Below, one piece after another: positions 58,236-64,000 of a stretch of 64,000 nt of DNA (its first letter is position 1; every line of letters starts with the position of its first letter). The notes beneath the pieces were generated by a model. The model ran no database searches, was not told the origin of the DNA, and worked only from the letters and a program-made list of their open reading frames with translations. Where the stretch lies: the NCBI RefSeq assembly GCF_932294415.1, contig NC_065542.1:2063501-2127500 (forward strand), read 5' to 3'. The position numbers and the translations under genes were made by a program. Source of the DNA: Quercus robur. Lineage: Eukaryota; Streptophyta; Magnoliopsida; Fagales; Fagaceae.

Positions 58236-59184
58236 TCTTTTTTATTTTGATTGTTTTTTGCTGAATAATTTCAAGTGATATAATTGAATTGCCATCTGGG
58301 TTGTTTTCCAAATTGCATAAGCCCTTAGTACACAGGCAACAGGCAAAGCTTGCTTGATAAACGGCTTCAATGGCCCAAAAGGTTGTGATATGATAGCCAC
58401 TAAATATTCAATATCTGGGTTCATCAAACTCCTAGAATTTTGTAAGAGAATGCAAACCATGTAACAGTTCTAATTATTATAACAAAATATTGAATCTGGA
58501 AACAAATTCCAAAATGAATGCCTAATTTTCCACAGAATGGCCTACATTTCATCTTTATTCATGATCAATTAATATATAATGAGAGGAATTAAAATTTGTG
58601 AGTGTCTTGATTTGATAATAAATAAATATTATCATTAGGAACAGACACTATAGGTTGAAACTCTTTAAAAGGCGTTCCCAACAAATAAATAAATAAAGTG
58701 TTGAATGTATTGGTTTTACAATGTAATGTGATAATGAATTTAATTTGGTGCCACTTTAACTATATAGTATAAATCAATTTCTTAATTAATTATTATTATT
58801 ATTTTTTTGAATTCAGGAATTGACATTATGTATGGCGAAAATACTAAAAGTAATAACACATGATGATGAGGCAACAGGTGTATACGATCTAGGCTTGTTG
58901 TTTTCTCGGCATTTTATTGTTTTTTTTTCGGTTTAGTCGAGAGCTAGCCAAGTCTTCTCTCTTTCTTTGTATTGCTACTGCCTAGCCTGGGAAGTATGCC
59001 CAGGTGCTTTACTTTGTATACGGAATACGTATTTTTTCAGAATACAATTTTTCTAACTGTTATCTCAAAAAAAAAAAAAAAATTACTGAAAAAAGAACTT
59101 ATAAATTAATATATTAATGATTAAGAAATTTGAGACTCAATCCTCCTACATTAAAAAACGATTGGTGTTTTGGTTTGATTCAAC
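58236..59184. other. Spacer with an unidentified short open frame
   Basis: A minus-strand frame of 72 codons (58242-58460) includes NPDIEYLVAIISQPFGPLKP and a Lys-rich end. It reads like protein, but I cannot place it in any family; it may be a gene fragment. The rest is AT-rich. Confidence 0.3.
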
Positions 59185-59188
59185 TTGT

Positions 59189-59775
59189 ACTACTATTCCT
59201 AGTGATAGTTCCTTGGATATCAGTAGGTTGACAAGTCTCGAACGATGATGATCTTTGGGCTATATCCTGTAAAACAAGAACACTGAATCAGAGGAGACTG
59301 GTGGGGACCGGCCAAAAGTCCTCTGATGATGAAATTAGTGACTTTGGAACTCTCTGTAAGGAAGGAGTATTTTCTTAAGTAAAAATGTCTGAATCCCTTA
59401 CCCTTCATCGAAGAATCCTTATATAGTATTTGTAGAACGGTTATATGTTTAATAATCGTTTCTAATGTCGAGAAGTCCGGAGAATTGGGAGTAACTTCCA
59501 TAACCGCTATGAAAGTTACCTAGGTTGACCGGCCCATTCCATGGTGAACTCGTCCATCTTTTATTAAAGACGGACGAGACCATCTAGGACAGCTCGTCCA
59601 CTGTCCAAATGATGATGGGTAAGATTCCCACGGGACCTCATCCGTCCAAAGACGGACAAGTTTAGCCAGGACGCTTGGGAGATCACTTAGCCTGTTTGGT
59701 TTGTCCTAGCTTGTCTTTTGTTGGACGGTCCATATGGACGAGTTCAAGAGTTGATGTTTTTTATGACACCATCAC
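59189..59775 (-). mobile_element. LTR-like block, family 3, minus orientation
   Basis: On the minus strand there is a TATA box CTATATAAGG (59417-59426), followed by TTGGCCGGTCCCCACC and CTGATTCAGTGTTCTTG, an arrangement like the R-U5 part of some plant LTR retrotransposon LTRs. The upstream half has repeated GTCCGTC/GACGGACGAG phrases. Exact ends and target duplication could not be fixed. Probably a solo or partial LTR. Confidence 0.45.
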
Positions 59776-60107
59776 CTAGTATGCCAACTTTTAGAATCCT
59801 ACATAAGTCTTAGTCCTTTTGTGTGATTATTTCTTCTATTTTCTATTTCTATATATTTTACATATCTCCACTATCTTTAACTTTACTACAAGAAATAGGC
59901 ATCAACTATCAAGGCTTCAACTAACTCTTTTATGATTATTTCTTCTATTTTTCTATCTTTATTGCCCATAAACTCACTATTTTGTAACTACACTCACAGC
60001 AAATAGTATCAAGGCCCCTGTTGTCTCAACATGCATGTAAGATTGAGAGAAAGTCATTAACATTTGACTTTCAAGATTGCATTAGAAGCTATTATTGCCA
60101 CTTATAA

Positions 60108-60212
60108 GAATTTAATTCCCCGTAAAATAAGTCAAGGGACTTGAACCTAGGTTCTTTATTTGAAGAGAATTAATGTATTTTGCAATTTCATAGAGCTATA
60201 TATAAGGTTCTA
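60108..60212 (-). repeat. Possible SINE, minus orientation
   Basis: Minus strand: TAGCTCTATGAAATTG as a weak box A, then AACCTAGGTTCAAGTCCC with box B GGTTCAAGTCC. Ends not defined. Confidence 0.4.
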
Positions 60213-60320
60213 GGCCACTTATAAGAACATTAATAAGTAATCCTTCAAAAAAAAAAAACATTTATAAATAATGAATGTGTTAGTATATATTAATTCGATT
60301 CTTTTGGGATATTTAAAGAA

Positions 60321-60500
60321 GAATAATGTTAGAGATACAAACTATTTTACAAAAAAATTTACAAACTGCTGATGTGGTGAGTGATTATTGGTAAATGAAA
60401 ATGTGATATTAATGGTGGGCCTAAATAAAAATCAGTAAAAGTTGACCACATCAACAGTTTATAAAAATGTTGTAAAATAATTTATGGCTGTAACATTACT
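60321..60500. mobile_element. MITE with ~34-bp terminal inverted repeats
   Basis: The left end GAATAATGTTAGAGATACAA pairs with the reverse complement of the right end, GAGTAATGTTACAGCCATAA. Both continue to ACTATTTTACAA/ATTATTTTACAA. The flanks TTAAAGAA and TTAAAAGAA are a likely target duplication of 8-9 bp. About 180 bp, non-coding. Confidence 0.7.
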
Positions 60501-60557
60501 CTTAAAAGAAGGTTATTGTTGTTCTTTTTTTATTTTTTATTTTTTTTAATTTATTGT

Positions 60558-60854
60558 AGAACTACCGTAACATGCAATAAAGGAGAGGAATTAATAAGAA
60601 AGTTGTATGAATCACCACAACTACATGCAAACAAAAATGTACAGAAATTAATAAGAAAGTTCAACAAAGATCAATTTATATTGGCAATATTGGTTGACAT
60701 TGCGAGCCAAACAATGGTTTGTATCATTGATTATTTGTTAAAAAACAACCAAGTCTTGAATCTATTGGAAGATGTGCAATCTAGCAAAGTTCGCTTGAGC
60801 GAAACAGTTTGGCCACTCGATCGAGCAAACTTCATTCCCACTCAAAATGAATAA
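60558..60854 (+). CDS. Unidentified open frame, possible gene fragment
   Basis: About 99 codons without an obvious start (the frame opens in a T-rich stretch). It contains GEELIRKLYESPQL, LIRKFNKDQFILAILVDIAS and YLLKNNQVLNLLED, which read as amphipathic helices; LIRK(L/F) occurs twice about 20 codons apart. I do not recognise the family. The end, around 60788-60830, has the near-palindrome TTCGCTTGAGCGAA and TCGATCGAGC, more typical of repeats, so the frame may be composite. Could be the tail of a decayed gene; not supported as a functional gene. Confidence 0.2.
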   Translation, partial: RTTVTCNKGEELIRKLYESPQLHANKNVQKLIRKFNKDQFILAILVDIASQTMVCIIDYLLKNNQVLNLLEDVQSSKVRLSETVWPLDRANFIPTQNE

Positions 60855-61144
60855 ATTAAGCAACTTGAAAGTTTCATATATCTTTCTCGAACAAGAAAGT
60901 CATAAATTGTTTTTTTTTAAACACGACTTGTTGACCAAGATGTGCAAAGTTTGTGACTTAATTAGCTTCTATCACCCCCTTGGATTTTACTCTTGCTCTT
61001 GGAATTGCACTCTTACGGTAGCAGTATATATTTGACAAAAAAAACTTCACGAATCCATTTTTAAAGAAATTACAAAGTTCCAACATGAAGTGAATTCATA
61101 TAGTGCAAGTTCACAAGCTCACTATGGGATGACCTTATAGCAAT

Positions 61145-61574
61145 GGTGGCTCCAGGAATTTCTCTGGGTGTTCCTTAAAAAACATAAATTATACAATCTA
61201 ATAAAAAGAGAAATTCATATATTGACAATAATAACAATAAAAAAACACGCAAATACATAAAATTTATAATTGTCTTCTACGAGTTTTCATATTTTAAATC
61301 GTTGCATGATAGTCTCATTATCAATGCTACAAACTATATATATCTTTTTCAATGTACACAACCAAGCAATCATTCATCCACTAAATATAGAACAAATTAT
61401 GGAACAAAATTTAATTTTATTGGCATAAAAAAACTAAGGGTGTTTCCAAATTTTTTTTGATGGGTAGACAAATAATTTTTTTTAAAATTATTATATATAT
61501 ATATATATATATAAAAAAAAAAAAAAAAATTCAAGTCAGGGTGGTCCTAGGACCACCCTGGCGCTGCCCCTACC
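61145..61574. mobile_element. Nonautonomous DNA transposon (430 bp) with a 24-bp palindrome
   Basis: The left end GGTGGCTCCAGG pairs with the right end, whose reverse complement is GGTAGGGGCAGCGCCAGG. It is flanked by TTATAGCAAT (61135-61144) and TTATAGTAAT (61575-61584), a 9/10 target duplication that suggests Mutator-like ends. Near the right end (61537-61560) lies a perfect palindrome with arm CAGGGTGGTCCT. No coding capacity. Confidence 0.7.
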
Positions 61575-61584
61575 TTATAGTAAT

Positions 61585-61995
61585 TTCCTATGAAGCTCTT
61601 TTTTAGTTTTCCAATTTGTTACCAAATCTCTGAAATATTATCTTCATTACTTTGATAGATTGGGTATATTTAATTTGATTTTTACATATCTGTGATATCA
61701 AATATCACAACTTGATTAAATTTTTAAGGGATAAGTTATATTAGGGTCTAAATAGAAATTTCACAAGATCATCATGCACTTAAAATTAAAAATTAATTAT
61801 GAATGGCATGGCAGAGTCACGAGATGTTACAAAATTTGCAAATCTCAATGCATGGCATATATGTTTTTGCAATTTTTTAGAGAAAACCAAGAAATCAAAC
61901 TAAATTTCTCTCCCCCTTAGGGTCCAAATCCCACTTGTTACAATGAAATAAAACTAAAATCAACTTCTAAATTCACATTTCAGCACAAATTGAAC
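61585..61995. other. 3' flank of the FBD/LRR gene
   Basis: Probable 3' UTR and spacer downstream of the minus-strand gene ending at 61996. No feature is recognised. Confidence 0.4.
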
Positions 61996-62348
61996 TTAAC
62001 AATCTATCAAATAATTAATCCCTGGATGTGATTCTGCTATTTTACAGGCAGCAACAACAGCTATTTGCCATCTTTTGACAAATTCTGCATAGTCCTCCGA
62101 TAGTGCTATATTTGGATAAACAGTATCAATGATAAACGTCTTAAGTGAGACCGCGATGTCAAGTAAATCCTTAGCAAAATCAACATGACTTCCACTTCCA
62201 TCAAACCCAACCCATTTAATCTTCTTGAGACATTGATGGGGATGCTTTGAAGCCTTCCATATGTTGTAATTTTCCACTAGCTTCTAATAATCAAAATATA
62301 TTGAAGTAAAGTAAGTAATTAATTGTTTGAGTTAAGCATGATCATTCA

Positions 62349-62382
<34 letters not shown>

Positions 62383-64000
62383 ATGAGGATCAAGAACATA
62401 TATAAATAGTGAACATAGTAAGGACTGAATGGCCATCGTACCTCATTTTCAAATGGTTTATGACTATAATCCATTTCCAACTGCCACATGCAAAAAAAAA
62501 AAGAGATATTAATATGGATCAATCATATTATATTTCTGATTTTTTATTATATAAGTAGATTACATTCTTTATGTCAAGGTATTCTGTCAATTTAATATTG
62601 TATCAACAGCATAAGGATATAAGTTGTCTCATTTAACAAAACACAGCACAAATCAAACAATCATGGAATAAAGCATACAAATATCTTGATCCTAGTTGCA
62701 ACTCATATTAACATGATAAGTACACATATCATTGTAATAGCATGCAATCATGTGAGTATATTGAAAAATCAGCATGCCAACCTGATTTTAACCATAATTA
62801 ATATTAAAGCACAAACTAAGTTAATATATTATAGAAAAAAAACATACAATAAATATCTTGATCCTACTCAAAACTCAAAGTATACATATATCACTGTTAT
62901 AGTAATCATGTGATTATGTATTAAAATCAGCATGCAATTTGATTTAAAAGATATAATTAATATTAAAGCACAAATTAAGTTGTATATATACATGCACAAA
63001 TATATACTACCGTAATTTATATGGCACTCATAACTGTATAATTATTCTAACAATATACACTTCTCAATTGTGGGCTGCAAAATAAGAAACTAACCTCCAA
63101 TGAAAACATCTTCAACAAAGGAGAGGCAATTATAAGAGCAATTAACGGATGGAGGCTTTGACCTAGATAAGTGTAAACCTTCAATTCCACTTTTTTGAGG
63201 TTACAAAATACTGGAAGCTTGTATGGGAACAATGAAGTTCTGTCAACTACCTAATTAAGAGGAAAGAAAAAACACATTCAATATACGTAAATGATATTCC
63301 AAATTAAAGGAGAGGTTAGGAAAAAACAAAATGGGAAGCGTTATAAGAAAACTTTTCACTAACCTCTTTGGTAAAATATAGTACAAGCTTCTTAAGTTGA
63401 GAGAGATAGCTTGCATGTTGGTCAGAATCAAACTCAATTGATTCACAATATTTCCCTCCAAATGCTACCTTTGAAAGAAGAGGTACATGCTTTAAAGTCA
63501 TATTTTTAATCTTCGGTCCATCGTACCCAAAAGAGACAAGATTTGGTGCTGAAATTTCAAGATTTTCTAAATTTGAGCAGTGAGCTACTTGAAAGCTACT
63601 CAATTTGGGTGGCTGATCAACAAGCCTCAGATTTACCAAACTATTGGAGCTACTCACATATAGTTCCTCAAGAAATGGACAATTTGATACATAATGCTCA
63701 AGAACCTCTCCAATGACATTTACTTCAGTCAAAAAAAGTTTTGTTAGAGGAAAATCTTTCATGACAGGGAATTTTTTCTCAATAGTGTAATATTGTTCCA
63801 AGTTCAAATCAAGCATCTTGACCCAATTTTCCATTGCAAAGTTTATCCACTCATTAACATCACGAGATGTTGTTCCATCGTAATCAAGTAAAATGGTCAG
63901 TTCTTGTGAAGGGTTATATGTACAAAAAACATCAAGGATGAACCTACACTTTCTCACAGGACGCAATTCCATTTCAGGTGATGACATATAATCCTTGATT
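61996..64000 (-). CDS. F-box/FBD/LRR-type protein, 3' part (last four exons)
   Basis: Probably the substrate-recognition part of an SCF ubiquitin ligase, of the large plant F-box/FBD/LRR family. Exons: 63364-64000 (continues off the right edge), 63095-63250, 62442-62480, 61996-62283; phases agree (all phase 0 after the first). The first exon has plant F-box LRR blocks: WINFAMENWVKMLDL, FPLTKLFLTEVNV, CPFLEELYVSSS and SAPNLVSFGYDGPKIKNMTL. The second has FCNLKKVELKVY and ASPLLKMFSLE. The third is a 13-codon micro-exon. The last has CLKKIKWVGFDGSGSHVDFA, in the place of the FBD domain, and ends at TAA 61996. An in-frame Met at the right edge is probably internal, because the F-box should lie upstream, outside the window. 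No break is visible in this part. Confidence 0.82.
62484..63094 (-). other. Intron of the FBD/LRR gene
   Basis: AT-rich intron of about 610 bp. The block AATATCTTGATCCTA occurs twice (near 62680 and 62850), with related sequence after each (GTGA(G/T)TATRTTRAAAAATC-like), a diverged tandem duplication of about 175 bp. An A run of 31 lies in the next intron (62349-62379). Confidence 0.6.

Noticed and set aside
59220-59501. 93-codon minus-strand frame
   Set aside because: Falls in the LTR-like block at 59189-59775 and contains its TATA region; not a gene.

Overview
The window is nuclear DNA of a eudicot, very probably a woody one. The genes are intron-rich, the spacers are AT-rich and packed with small nonautonomous transposons, solo LTRs and tRNA-derived SINEs, and every recognisable gene is a conserved plant gene. 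The style of the repeats reminds me of Fagaceae (oak, chestnut, beech), but that is an impression and not a proof.

Layout. (1) 1-7065, minus strand: the first seven coding exons of SGR2, the DDHD-domain phospholipase-like protein; the catalytic part lies beyond the left edge. (2) 8795-15120, plus strand: a two-KH-domain RNA-binding protein of 770 aa with a long Tyr/Pro/Gln/Gly-rich tail; its promoter carries a telo-box and two GGCCCA site II elements. (3) 17795-26652, minus strand: tubulin-folding cofactor E in 15 exons (538 aa). Its first intron holds a tandem array with a two-unit higher-order period. (4) 27643-36576, minus strand, with a leader exon near 37516-37535: a GBA2-type (GH116) non-lysosomal glucosylceramidase in 19 coding exons (943 aa). 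Nearly all exon junctions of these genes were read directly from splice sites that keep phase. (5) 37.5-54.7 kb: gene-poor. It begins with a 1.8-kb direct duplication that includes the glucosylceramidase promoter and leader, followed by MITEs, two related solo LTRs in opposite orientation, an LTR-like block, SINEs and a LINE remnant. (6) 54764-55663, minus strand: an intronless WNK11-type kinase. (7) 57112/57232-57615, plus strand: a small intronless, diverged group-S-like bZIP preceded in frame by a hydrophobic segment that resembles the sucrose-control uORF peptide of S1 bZIPs. (8) 57.6-62 kb: repeats and unidentified open frames. (9) 61996-64000, minus strand: the 3' part of an F-box/FBD/LRR-type gene whose F-box lies off the right edge.

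The genes do not form a pathway; they are separate transcription units. The KH gene and the GBA2-type gene are close neighbours in Arabidopsis as well (recalled, to be checked), which suggests conserved microsynteny. I found no CRISPR, rRNA or functional tRNA gene and no prokaryote-like system. The most interesting signals are the dimeric intronic repeat array, the in-frame uORF-like extension of the bZIP, the duplicated promoter block with reciprocal transposon insertions, and a WNK kinase with DFG in place of the chloride-sensing DLG.
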